Below are positions 1 through 7,929 of a stretch of 64,000 bases of DNA, in pieces. A model generated the notes under the pieces. That model was not told the origin of the DNA, did no database searches, and saw only the letters and a program-made list of their open reading frames with translations. The DNA is from VRUE01 sp963703335. GTDB taxonomy: Bacteria > Actinomycetota > Thermoleophilia > Solirubrobacterales > 70-9. Within the stretch, counting starts at the first letter, position 1, and each line of letters starts with the position of its first letter. A program made the translations under genes and the position numbers. Where the stretch lies: positions 1,116,001-1,180,000 of the forward strand of contig OY969812.1 in NCBI GenBank assembly GCA_963703335.1, written 5' to 3'.

Positions 1-1224
1 CTTCGGCGAGGTTCCGTCGTAGTACGTGGTGTCAGGGTCGACCCCCTGCTTGATCGCGGTCGCCAGCACGTAGGTCTTGAACGACGAACCGGGCTGGCGG
101 TGGGCCTGCCAGGCGTAGTTGAATTCGTTTTCGCTTTCGAAGCCTTCGGTCGAGGCAAGCGCGACGATCTCACCGGTGGAGGGATCGACCGACGCCAACC
201 CCGCGGCCGGGCCGCCTTCCGCGTAACAGACGCTGCAGGAATCGACCGCTTCCTGCGCCCGTTCCTGCAGTTCGGGATCGATCGTCGTGTAGGCCTTGAG
301 GCCACCGTTGCGCACCGTGTTGATCCCGTATTTGTCGATCAGCTCCTGCTGGACGAGGTCGAAGAGGAACGGATCGTGGATCACCCGATACTTGTGGCCG
401 GGGCTGAGGCCGAGACCGCTGCTCAACGCCTGCCGGTATTCCGCCCCGTCGATGTAGCCCTCCTCGTGCATTGCGTCGAGCACCTCGTTGCGGCGCTGGA
501 TGGCGGCATGCGGGTCGAGGAACGGGTTGTATTCAGAGGGCGCCTGGGGCAGTCCCGCGATCAACGCCGATTCGATCAGGCCAAGGTCCTTGGCGGGCAT
601 GCCGTAGTAGGTCTGCGCGGCCGCCTCGACTCCGACCGCGGTCTCCCCTTCGACCGTGCCGTAGGGCGCCGTGTTGAGGTAGGCGGTGAGGATCCAGTCC
701 TTCGTGTGGGCGTCCTCCATCTCGTAGGCGAGGTGCGCTTCGATCAGCTTTCGCTTGATCGTCTCCTGCGGATTCTGGATGTAGAGGTTGCGGACCAGCT
801 GCTGAGTGATCGTCGAGGCGCCCTGCACCGGCTTGCCGCCGGCGAGCAGGTCCTTCCAGGCGGCGCGGGCGATGCCGGCCGGGTCAAGCGCGCCGTGATT
901 GAAGTAGTTCTTGTCCTCGATCGCGACGGTCGCGTCGCGGAGCGTTTGCGGCATCGCCCTGCCCGGCACCGGCTGGCGGATGTTTTCGGCCTGGATGAAG
1001 CCGATCAGGCTGCCGTCAGCCGCGTAGATCGCCGAGGAGCGGCCCTTCTGCACCGGTTTGAGGCTGGACAGCGGCGGCGCCGACTCATATACGTCGACCG
1101 CCCAGCCGCCGGCGACCCCGCCCGCGACCAGGGCCACAGCGACCACGACCCCCAGCGGGACCGTGACCTTCTTCCACCTCGAGGTATGAGACTTGCGCCT
1201 GCGCAGGCGCGTGCGGCGAGCCAT
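1..1224 (-). CDS. Class A penicillin-binding protein (partial, C-terminus beyond left edge)
   Basis: This is a bifunctional peptidoglycan synthase that polymerises glycan strands and cross-links stem peptides outside the membrane. Reading leftwards from an ATG, the product starts with a basic tail, then one membrane segment (about residues 20-43), then a GT51 glycosyltransferase domain with EDKNYFNHGALDP and GASTITQQLVRN. Near the left edge the transpeptidase active site GSSFK (SxxK) follows QPG. The start MARRTRLRRRK suits the basic cytoplasmic tail of the family. The rest of the transpeptidase domain lies outside the window. The opposite strand is open over the same stretch but shows no family features. 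Confidence 0.93.
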   Translation of the reverse strand, partial: MARRTRLRRRKSHTSRWKKVTVPLGVVVAVALVAGGVAGGWAVDVYESAPPLSSLKPVQKGRSSAIYAADGSLIGFIQAENIRQPVPGRAMPQTLRDATVAIEDKNYFNHGALDPAGIARAAWKDLLAGGKPVQGASTITQQLVRNLYIQNPQETIKRKLIEAHLAYEMEDAHTKDWILTAYLNTAPYGTVEGETAVGVEAAAQTYYGMPAKDLGLIESALIAGLPQAPSEYNPFLDPHAAIQRRNEVLDAMHEEGYIDGAEYRQALSSGLGLSPGHKYRVIHDPFLFDLVQQELIDKYGINTVRNGGLKAYTTIDPELQERAQEAVDSCSVCYAEGGPAAGLASVDPSTGEIVALASTEGFESENEFNYAWQAHRQPGSSFKTYVLATAIKQGVDPDTTYYDGTSPK

Positions 1225-1265
1225 TCGTCTGCAAATTGTAGGGAGGCCGCTAGGCTGCGAAGCCG

Positions 1266-1643
1266 ATGGCGAAGTTCTTGCACACCTGCTACCGGATCGG
1301 CGACATCGACCGCTCGGTCGCCTTCTACGAAAAGATCGGCTTCGAAGTGGCCGGCCGCATGCCGATCGGCGACGAGGCGATCAACATCTTCATGAACTTG
1401 CCCGGCGAAGACCCGGTCCTCGAGCTGACCTACAACCACGGCGTCACCGGCTACGAGCACGGCACCGGCTACAACCACATCGCCCTCATGGTCGACGACC
1501 TCGACGCCACCCTCGAGGGCCTCGCCGCCGAAGGCATCGAGCCCGAAAAGCCCCCCTACCGCCCCGGCGGCCGCACCGAGGGCCACCTCATCTGTTTCCT
1601 CCGCGACCCCGACGGCTACCGCATCGAGCTGATCGGCGCCTAG
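1266..1643 (+). CDS. Glyoxalase I / lactoylglutathione lyase family protein
   Basis: A 125-residue single-domain VOC metalloenzyme. It would isomerise the hemithioacetal of methylglyoxal and a thiol, in the cytoplasm. Likely metal ligands are visible in the usual four places: the N-terminal His in FLHTCYRI, Glu in VLELTYNHG, His in GYNHIALMV and the C-terminal Glu in YRIELIGA. The pattern DPDGYRIELI is typical of GloA. In an actinobacterium without glutathione the thiol could be mycothiol or another compound, which is inference. It is divergent from the penicillin-binding protein, with about 40 bases between the starts. Confidence 0.85.
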   Translation: MAKFLHTCYRIGDIDRSVAFYEKIGFEVAGRMPIGDEAINIFMNLPGEDPVLELTYNHGVTGYEHGTGYNHIALMVDDLDATLEGLAAEGIEPEKPPYRPGGRTEGHLICFLRDPDGYRIELIGA

Positions 1644-1741
1644 CAATAGAGCCTGCACGGCCCCGACCGACCGTAACCGCGTCGCGGGCTTCGGTGTATC
1701 CCTCTTGTAACTATTCGCATTATCTCCCTTAGGAGGAAGAG

Positions 1742-1975
1742 ATGGAGACGATCAAGCGGCTCGAGCCCATTGCTCTGCTGGCCATGGTCCTCGGAGCTCT
1801 CAACTGGGGAATGGTCGGCCTGTTCGACACGAACGTGATCTCGGACGTCTTCGGGAGCGGCACGCTCACCGACGTCGTCTACGTCGTCGTCGGCGTCTGC
1901 GGCCTCCTCTACATCCCGAGGTTGCTCGACAACCTCCACATCAGTCACCACACGCCGCACGCGCGCGGCGCCTAA
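1742..1975 (+). CDS. DUF378 family small membrane protein
   Basis: A 77-residue protein with two hydrophobic segments (about residues 10-30 and 41-62), matching the DUF378 family in length and in the motif GALNWGMVGLF. A strong ribosome binding site, AGGAGGAAGAG, sits directly before the ATG. Function is unknown in the family. The C-terminal tail is His-rich (HISHHTPHARG). A strong terminator follows, so it is probably a single-gene unit. Confidence 0.8.
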   Translation: METIKRLEPIALLAMVLGALNWGMVGLFDTNVISDVFGSGTLTDVVYVVVGVCGLLYIPRLLDNLHISHHTPHARGA

Positions 1976-1998
1976 GCGCGGCGCCGGTTTACGGGGGA

Positions 1999-2028
1999 CA
2001 AAACCAGGCCCGCAAGGGCCTGGTTTTG
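1999..2028 (+). terminator. Intrinsic terminator after DUF378 gene
   Basis: A perfect 13-bp inverted repeat with a GCAA tetraloop (arm CAAAACCAGGCCC) ends the DUF378 unit. The run of T in the right arm stands in for the usual U tract. Confidence 0.75.
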
Positions 2029-2087
2029 CGTTAGTGACTTGAAGTTTTGCGCGCCATAGGTGCGTTCGGCTGGCCTACGGTCGCCAA

Positions 2088-2462
2088 ATGAGTTGGCCAC
2101 CGAAGATCGGAGAGCCACTTCCGGGAGCGGAGAATGCGTTCGGGGTGCGGAAAAAGCTCGCCGACTACAGCCTCAACTTGAACCATGAGGACGGCAGGCC
2201 CAAGGCACGAGGCTTCAATCTGATTCTCGGCATCACCCTTGACGATCTCGACCACCTGGCGCGTTCGATCAAGGTAGAGATTCTCACCGCGCCGATCGAC
2301 TCGGTCCGACGCAACCCACTCCATGGAGTCAACTGCATCGTCGAACTACCAGTCCATGGAATCCATGAGAAAAGTGGGCGAATCGTCAACGTGAGGACAG
2401 TCTGGGAGATTGTCCGCTACGGCGCACCACCCCGCCTTGTGAGCGCATTCCCCAGACCCTAG
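2088..2462 (+). CDS. DUF6883-like protein
   Basis: A 124-residue soluble protein with no signal peptide. The layout (KLADYSLNLNH early, then GFNLILGITLDDLDHLARSI, then a C-terminal RTVWEIV) resembles DUF6883, a small domain seen in toxin-linked and defence-linked contexts. The next gene starts 11 bases downstream and is DUF4926-like; the two families are often neighbours, so they probably act together. The enzymatic role is not known to me. The family call is from memory and moderately sure. Confidence 0.6.
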   Translation: MSWPPKIGEPLPGAENAFGVRKKLADYSLNLNHEDGRPKARGFNLILGITLDDLDHLARSIKVEILTAPIDSVRRNPLHGVNCIVELPVHGIHEKSGRIVNVRTVWEIVRYGAPPRLVSAFPRP

Positions 2463-2473
2463 ACTGGAGAACG

Positions 2474-2683
2474 ATGGCAACGGTAAAGCACGCAATCGGC
2501 GAACACGACTTCATCGAACTTCTCGACGGGGTCGGGAAGTGGGCATCCGGCACTACGGGCACGGTGGTAAGCGACTATGGGGACGCCAAGTTGATCGAGA
2601 TATCCGACGACAGCGGCGCGATGCTGGATCTCATCCAGGTTGCAGAGGATCGGCTGAGGCTGATCACAAAGCACTCTGCCTAA
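2474..2683 (+). CDS. DUF4926-like protein
   Basis: A 69-residue protein with the small beta-barrel pattern of DUF4926: a central GTTGTVVSDYG turn, then LIEISDDSG and a C-terminal hydrophobic strand. It follows the DUF6883-like gene by 11 bases and is likely co-translated. In other genomes such pairs look like toxin/antitoxin or immunity-like modules, which is inference here. Its stop overlaps the stop of the convergent multicopper oxidase gene by four bases. Confidence 0.6.
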   Translation: MATVKHAIGEHDFIELLDGVGKWASGTTGTVVSDYGDAKLIEISDDSGAMLDLIQVAEDRLRLITKHSA

Positions 2684-4110
2684 GGCTTCACCACCTCGAA
2701 CTGGGCCATCAGGCCGTGGTCCTCGTGGTCGAGCATGTGGCAGTGGATGACAAACTTGCCGGTGTAGTCGGCGAAGTGGCCGGCGACGAGGATGCTTTCG
2801 CGGGGGTAGAGGAAGAAGCTCTCCTTGAGGCAGTCTTCCCATGGAGGCGGCTTGCGGCCGTTGCGCGCGAACAGGTACCAGTCGGTGTGGTGCATGTGCA
2901 TCACGTGGGCGACGTCGGTGCGGTTGACGATCTCCCAGGTCTCGGTGGCACCGAGCTTGGGATGGGCGTCGGAGCGGGCGGGGTTGAAGGTGCGGCCGTT
3001 GATCAGCCAGGTGGTCTTGAAGAGCCCGCCGATCGCGATCTCCCAGGTGCGCTTTGGTTTCTCGGAGACGTGCTTGGTCCACCCAGGCAGGGGCCGCAGC
3101 TTGTGGGGGATGCGACTCCGATCGGCGCGGCGAGCCGAATCTACGCGGAACTGCATCAGCGCTCCGACATAAGGATGGGCGCCGAGCGGGTTCCTGGCGC
3201 CGTGGCGGGGGCCGCTGCGCAACTCGACGCTTTCCCCACGAGCGGTGCCGAAATCGACCATCACCTCAACCCGCTCCCCCGGTCCGATGAAGACCTCTTC
3301 GCGGCTGACCGGCTTCGGCATCAAACCGCTGTCGGTGCCGATCTGGACCAGCAGCGCCCCATTGGACAGGTAGAGGTTGTAGGGCCGAAACTGGGAGACG
3401 TTGAGGATGCGCAGGCGGTAGAGCTGTGGGGTGACCCGGTGGTACGGCATGTGGGCGCCGTTGACGAGGACGCTGCGGGCGTTGATGCCGTCAGAGGGCG
3501 GACGCCGGCTGGTGAATGGGTCGGTGAGCTGGTTGTGCCGGTCAAAAGAACGGTCGGCGATCATCAGCGCCAGGTCGCGCTCGCCCCGGGGCAGCGGCAG
3601 GCCGGCCTCGAACTCGTCGTCGACGATCCACATGCCGGCGAGCCCATTCCAAATGTTGCGCGCCGTGTGATCGAGCCGGTGGTCGTGGTACCACTGGAAG
3701 GCGGCCCGTTCCGGCCTGCCGTCCTCGATCAGGTCGTAGACGTAGGTGCGCCGCCCCCCGGGCTCGAGCAGCATGTCGTTGCCTGAGGCGCGGGCCGAGA
3801 GGCCGCGCGGAATGTCGCAGAAGAGCGAGCGGGCGTGCGAGGGCGTAAGCCCGCCCGGCTGGCCGTCGAACTGGGTGCGGTTGTGACCGCCGTGCAGGTG
3901 GACCGTCAGCTCGCCCGCCGAGCGAGGAAGCTCGTGGAGGAAGGTGACCTCGGTGCGATGGCCGGCGGGCCGGCGGATCGTCGGCCCCGGGAACGTGCCT
4001 CCGTAAGTCCACATCCGCGTCTTGGGCCCGGGCACCGCCTGCACCTCGGCCTCGCGGATCGGGATGGTCAGGCGGGCATCGCTGAGCACCCGCGGAATCG
4101 GCAGCGGCAT
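2680..4110 (-). CDS. Multicopper oxidase (CotA/bilirubin oxidase-like); true N-terminus probably further upstream
   Basis: A three-domain multicopper oxidase that couples oxidation of a substrate or metal to reduction of oxygen to water. All copper sites are visible: HLHGGHN, WYHDHRLDHT, HVMHMHHTDW and HCHMLDHEDHG, the last giving the type 1 Cys and its Met in GLMAQF. The coordinates use the first ATG, but the reading frame continues upstream and encodes a Tat signal peptide (GRRAFLGALGSGALA, then a DAAA cleavage-type region) up to about position 4270. No ATG, GTG or TTG exists in that upstream frame after the last stop, so the true start may be rare (for example CTG) or the sequence has an error. 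It lies just downstream of the cupredoxin gene and probably receives electrons from it. Confidence 0.9.
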   Translation of the reverse strand: MPLPIPRVLSDARLTIPIREAEVQAVPGPKTRMWTYGGTFPGPTIRRPAGHRTEVTFLHELPRSAGELTVHLHGGHNRTQFDGQPGGLTPSHARSLFCDIPRGLSARASGNDMLLEPGGRRTYVYDLIEDGRPERAAFQWYHDHRLDHTARNIWNGLAGMWIVDDEFEAGLPLPRGERDLALMIADRSFDRHNQLTDPFTSRRPPSDGINARSVLVNGAHMPYHRVTPQLYRLRILNVSQFRPYNLYLSNGALLVQIGTDSGLMPKPVSREEVFIGPGERVEVMVDFGTARGESVELRSGPRHGARNPLGAHPYVGALMQFRVDSARRADRSRIPHKLRPLPGWTKHVSEKPKRTWEIAIGGLFKTTWLINGRTFNPARSDAHPKLGATETWEIVNRTDVAHVMHMHHTDWYLFARNGRKPPPWEDCLKESFFLYPRESILVAGHFADYTGKFVIHCHMLDHEDHGLMAQFEVVKP

Positions 4111-4276
4111 TCGGAACGGCTCGCCCGCCGCTCGTGCTGCTGCGTCGCTGCTGGGGAGAAGCGCGCCCGGGCGCAGGCCGATCGGCAGCGCCGTAGCAAG
4201 CGCCCCGCTTCCCAGGGCGCCGAGGAAAGCTCGGCGCCCCAGGCGCGGTGAATCTGAGGGGCTTCCAGCCGTGCGG

Positions 4277-4855
4277 TTAGCTGGTGGGCGCGGGCAGGAC
4301 TTCGATCGAGCCCTGCATCCAGGGATGGATCGCGCACATGAAGTAGATCCTCGTACCGGCCGCAGCGCTCACTTTCTGCAGGATCGACGTGCTCGGTTTC
4401 GAGCCCGTGAACCAGGAGTCGCCCTTTTTGCTGGTGCTGCCAAGGGTGTCCCAGCCTTCGAGGCCGACCTCGACCGGGTTGACTTTCACCGGTCCGTTGC
4501 CTTTGACCCCGTGCCACTGCGCAATCGACATGCAGATGTGTTTCGGCGTAAAGCAGTTCTGTCGCGCATTTGGCGTCTTCGGCAGTGAGCCCTTGGTGAC
4601 GAGCGAGAAGGTGTGTGGGCCAACCTGTTTCGGGTTGGTCTGGTTCAGCACCTCGAGTTCCTGACCGGCGATGATCGTCTTCGGTGCTTCAAAGCGCAGC
4701 CCACCTTTGCCGTCTTTGATGTAGACGGTGTTGGCGGGGCCCAGTTCTCCGGCGCCGCTTGCGAGGGAGGGTGCAAGGGCAATTGAGGCGGTAACGCCGA
4801 TTGCGATCGCCAGTCCCAACTTGACCGAGATCGCGTGAGAAAGTCGCTGCTTCAA
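4277..4855 (-). CDS. Secreted cupredoxin (type 1 copper protein)
   Basis: A 192-residue exported blue-copper protein. The TTG start is chosen because AAAGGAGAGCAAC precedes it and a signal peptide follows at once (hydrophobic stretch LGLAIAIGVTASIALA, then SLASG). The copper ligands can be seen as His in VGPHTFSLV and Cys, His and Met in MCAIHPWMQ near the C-terminus. The multicopper oxidase follows directly, with its signal-peptide region starting at this stop codon. The pair suggests a periplasm-like or cell-surface electron or copper-handling route. An upstream extension of the frame exists but runs into the divergent gene and is not needed. Confidence 0.82.
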   Translation of the reverse strand: MKQRLSHAISVKLGLAIAIGVTASIALAPSLASGAGELGPANTVYIKDGKGGLRFEAPKTIIAGQELEVLNQTNPKQVGPHTFSLVTKGSLPKTPNARQNCFTPKHICMSIAQWHGVKGNGPVKVNPVEVGLEGWDTLGSTSKKGDSWFTGSKPSTSILQKVSAAAGTRIYFMCAIHPWMQGSIEVLPAPTS

Positions 4856-4985
4856 AGTTGCTCTCCTTTTAGGGCGCTCGCTTCCGCAGCGCTCCTGGAC
4901 GAATGGACGAAGGAATCTATCTCTCAAAAACAGAGCAATCAAGCGGATTGGGCAATCCCGGTGGTCGTCTGGGAACATTCCGCCG

Positions 4986-6572
4986 GTGCCTGGGGAGGAT
5001 CCGAGCAGCGAGGGAACAGAGCGCGACGATCTCTCCGAGTTGCTTCGGCGGCGCGCGCTGACGACTGACTCGGCGCGTGAAGCGGCGGTCACGCGGCGTC
5101 ATGAGGGCGGCGGCCGTACCGCTCGCGAGAACATCGACGACCTCATCGATCCTGGCAGCTTCGTCGAGTACGGCCGCTTTGCGATTGCTGCGCAGCGAGG
5201 CCGCCGCGAGCTCGACGACCTGGTCGCGAACACGCCGGCAGACGGTCTGCTCGCCGGCACCGCCCGCGTCAACGGCGAGCTCTTTGGCGATCGCGCCGCC
5301 TGCGCCGTGCTCTCCTATGACTACACGGTGCTCGCCGGCACCCAGGGGGCGCTCGGGCACCGCAAGAAGGATCGCCTCTTCGAGCTGATCGAGCGCATGC
5401 GGCTGCCAACTGTCTTCTTCGCCGAGGGTGGCGGCGGCCGTCCCGGCGACACCGACTATCCAGTTGTCTCCGCACTCGATACCCGCGCCTTCGCCCTCTG
5501 GGCGGGCCTCTCGGGACTCGTGCCGCGCATCGCCGTCGTCGCCGGACGGTGCTTCGCCGGCAACGCCGTGATCGCCGGCTGCGCCGACCTGATCGTCGCC
5601 ACCGAGAGCATCTCGCTGGGTATGGGCGGCCCGGCGATGATCGAGGGGGGTGGGCTCGGCAAGGTCGATCCGGACGAGGTGGGCCCGATCGAGATGCAGG
5701 CCGCCAACGGCGTCGTCGACTTGGTCACCGCCGATGAGGCCAAGGCCACCGCCGTGACGAAGAAGTTGCTCTCCTACTTCCAAGGCTCCACCCCGCCAGG
5801 GACCGAAGCCGACCAGGCCAGCCTTCGCGACGCCATACCCGAGCGCCAGCGACGCGCCTACGCCGTCCAGCCAATCATCGAGACGCTCGCCGATGCCGGC
5901 TCGGCCACGTTTCTGCGCGAGCGCTTCGCCCCCGAGATGGTCACCGCGCTACTCCGAATCGGAGGTAAGCCCCTGGGCTTGATCGCCAACGACACCCGTC
6001 ATGTCGCCGGCGCGATTACCAGCGACGCCGCCGATAAGGCCGCGCGTTTCCTGCAGCTCTGCGAGGCCTTCGACCTGCCGGTTGTCTCGCTGGTCGACAC
6101 ACCGGGCATCATGGTCGGCCCCGAGGCCGAGGCGACCGGCCTGGTCCGGCATGCCTCCCGCCTGCTGCTGGCCGGCGCGGCCCTAACCGTGCCGCTGATC
6201 GCGGTCGTCCTGCGCCGCGGCTACGGCCTCGGCGCCCAGGCGATGACCGGTGGCAGCATGCACGAGCCGCTGCTGACGCTGGCTTGGCCGTCGGCGCACC
6301 TTGGACCGATGGGCCTCGAGGGTGCGGTGCGGCTGGCGTTGCGCAGGGAGCTCGAGGCGATCGCCGACGAGGCCAAGCGCGAGCAGCGCGTGCGCGACCT
6401 CACCGCCGCCGCCGAAGAGAACGCCAAGGCGCTCAACGCCGCCGCCCTCTTTGAGATCGACGACGTGATCGACCCAGCCGAAACCCGCCCGCTGATCGCC
6501 GCGACGCTCGCGGCGGCCCGGTCCCGCAAACCGAGCGGTGACGAGCGGCGTCGCTACATCGACGCCTGGTAA
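4986..6572 (+). CDS. Acyl-CoA carboxylase carboxyltransferase subunit
   Basis: A 528-residue protein of the AccD5/PccB family, which transfers the carboxyl group from carboxybiotin to acetyl-, propionyl- or related CoA. The two crotonase-fold halves are visible: DLIDPGSFVEYGRFA and the oxyanion-type glycines in the first, and TPGIMVGPEAEATGLVRH plus the C-terminal GAQAMTGGS in the second. The GTG start gives a short acidic leader. No biotin carboxylase or carrier gene is adjacent, so the partner is elsewhere. The substrate cannot be told from the sequence alone. Confidence 0.88.
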   Translation: MPGEDPSSEGTERDDLSELLRRRALTTDSAREAAVTRRHEGGGRTARENIDDLIDPGSFVEYGRFAIAAQRGRRELDDLVANTPADGLLAGTARVNGELFGDRAACAVLSYDYTVLAGTQGALGHRKKDRLFELIERMRLPTVFFAEGGGGRPGDTDYPVVSALDTRAFALWAGLSGLVPRIAVVAGRCFAGNAVIAGCADLIVATESISLGMGGPAMIEGGGLGKVDPDEVGPIEMQAANGVVDLVTADEAKATAVTKKLLSYFQGSTPPGTEADQASLRDAIPERQRRAYAVQPIIETLADAGSATFLRERFAPEMVTALLRIGGKPLGLIANDTRHVAGAITSDAADKAARFLQLCEAFDLPVVSLVDTPGIMVGPEAEATGLVRHASRLLLAGAALTVPLIAVVLRRGYGLGAQAMTGGSMHEPLLTLAWPSAHLGPMGLEGAVRLALRRELEAIADEAKREQRVRDLTAAAEENAKALNAAALFEIDDVIDPAETRPLIAATLAAARSRKPSGDERRRYIDAW

Positions 6573-6576
6573 GTCC

Positions 6577-7089
6577 TCAGGCTGCGCCCTCGAACTCGTA
6601 CTCGCGCAGGAAGCCCTCGAAGAGCCGGCGGTGGGCCTGCTCGTCGCGAAGGATGTCGATCACCATGTCCTGGGTCACCGGGTCGAGCTGGTCGGTCTCC
6701 TCGATGATCCGGGTGTAGTGCTCGATCGCGCCGGTCTCGGCCTTGATCACGCCACGGATTACGTGGACGACGTCGATCTGCTCGTCCGGGGGCTGCAGGT
6801 ACGACTGCTCTGCCTCAAAGGCTTCGGAGCCGGGCACGACGCCGTAGAGCTCCTTGATCCGCCGGGCGAAGTTGCGGGCGTGGCCAAGCTCCTCTTCGAC
6901 GTCCGCCTCCAGCGACTCCTTGATCTCCTGCGCACGGACCCCGTCGAGGTTCGTCGCCGCTGCGAGATAACTCATCACCGTCTCGATCTCCATCCAGTAC
7001 GCCTTGGTCAGCAGCTCGATCACGTGCTCCCGCGCCTCGGCGTTGACGCCGTCGAAGATGCCCTTGCTGGGACTGGTCTTGGCCTCCAT
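6577..7089 (-). CDS. Ferritin-like diiron protein
   Basis: A 170-residue four-helix protein with the two diiron motifs of the ferritin-like superfamily: ETVMSYLAAATN with EEELGHARNFARR, and ETGAIEHYTRIIEE with DEQAHRRLFEGF. The ATG was chosen because AACGAGGAG lies just upstream; a longer frame exists but would cover the divergent promoter. It is likely bacterioferritin-related iron storage or a DUF892/rubrerythrin-like oxidase. It is convergent with the carboxyltransferase gene with only four bases between the stops, and divergent from the STAS gene. Confidence 0.8.
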   Translation of the reverse strand: MEAKTSPSKGIFDGVNAEAREHVIELLTKAYWMEIETVMSYLAAATNLDGVRAQEIKESLEADVEEELGHARNFARRIKELYGVVPGSEAFEAEQSYLQPPDEQIDVVHVIRGVIKAETGAIEHYTRIIEETDQLDPVTQDMVIDILRDEQAHRRLFEGFLREYEFEGAA

Positions 7090-7191
7090 CGTGCATCGCT
7101 CCTCGTTGATTACAGGTGTGCTTCCGCTACCCTGACCTTGAACGCGGCAATCGTGATCAACGCAAAACGGGTTGTTCCAGGGAGCCAGCAA

Positions 7192-7536
7192 ATGCCCAAT
7201 GAGCAGCGTGAAATCGCCGATGGAACGCTCGTCGTTCGCAGTGAGGAGAACGGCAAGAGCCGCGTGATCGCATTTGCCGGTGAACTCGACCTCGCTAACG
7301 CCGGCACCGCCGAAAGCGCCCTGCAGAGCTCCCTCGACGATTCCTCCACACCGGTCATCGTCGACATGCGCGAGCTGGAGTTCATCGACTCGACCGGGAT
7401 TGCCCTGCTCGTCTCCGCCCTCAATCGCAACGAGGGCGGCGCCAGGGTCAGCTTCATCCCCAGCGACTCCCCCGCCGTCACCCGGGTGCTCGAGTTGACC
7501 GGCCTGGCCGAGCGGCTGCCGCTGGCCGAGGCATAG
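7192..7536 (+). CDS. STAS-domain anti-sigma factor antagonist
   Basis: A 114-residue STAS protein of the SpoIIAA/RsbV type. It would bind an anti-sigma kinase when unphosphorylated and free an alternative sigma factor. The phosphoacceptor serine is S67 in FIDSTGIALL, within the typical DST/SGI turn. No partner kinase is adjacent. The ATG follows a weak GGGAGCC site. The next gene, cutA, begins 17 bases after the stop, so the two could share a transcript. Confidence 0.87.
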   Translation: MPNEQREIADGTLVVRSEENGKSRVIAFAGELDLANAGTAESALQSSLDDSSTPVIVDMRELEFIDSTGIALLVSALNRNEGGARVSFIPSDSPAVTRVLELTGLAERLPLAEA

Positions 7537-7553
7537 CGCCTCCCTCCCCGCAG

Positions 7554-7874
7554 ATGGCCGAGTACATCCACGTGCTCACCACCGCCGGCTCTGAGGAGGA
7601 GGCGGAGAAGATCGGGGCCACCCTGCTCGAGCAACGACTCGCCGCCTGCGTACAGACCGTCGGCCCGATCGTCAGCCGCTACCGCTGGCAGGGCAAGCTC
7701 GAGCAGGCGCGCGAGTGGCAATGCCTAGCCAAGACCGAGGCGGCTCTCTACGAGCGGGTCGAGGCCGCGATCCGCGCCGCGCACTCCTACGACGAGCCGG
7801 AGATCATCGCGATCCCGGTGCTGACGGGTAGCAAGGGCTACCTCGACTGGATCAGCAACGTCACCGCCCCCTAA
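7554..7874 (+). CDS. cutA: Divalent cation tolerance protein CutA
   Basis: A 106-residue CutA1 protein, full length for the family. Family marks are LAACVQTVGPIVSRYRWQGK and the C-terminal half with YDEPEIIAIPV and YLDWISNV. CutA proteins form very stable trimers with a ferredoxin-like fold; the exact role in metal tolerance is still unclear. It follows the STAS gene closely and is terminated by a long hairpin shared with the convergent ABC permease gene. Confidence 0.92.
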   Translation: MAEYIHVLTTAGSEEEAEKIGATLLEQRLAACVQTVGPIVSRYRWQGKLEQAREWQCLAKTEAALYERVEAAIRAAHSYDEPEIIAIPVLTGSKGYLDWISNVTAP

Positions 7875-7876
7875 TT

Positions 7877-7929
7877 GCGAACTGCATCAAATTTTCAATC
7901 CAGCAGGTAGAGGATTTGATGCAGTTCGC
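7877..7929. terminator. Long inverted repeat between convergent cutA and ABC permease genes
   Basis: Two perfect 16-base arms (GCGAACTGCATCAAAT and its complement) are separated by 21 bases. It starts three bases after the cutA stop and ends at the stop of the convergent permease gene, so it most probably terminates both transcripts. Confidence 0.7.

Noticed and set aside
2539..3786. Long open frame (415 codons) on the plus strand
   Set aside because: It lies antisense to the multicopper oxidase, whose copper sites are all present. The frame is a by-product of high GC content.
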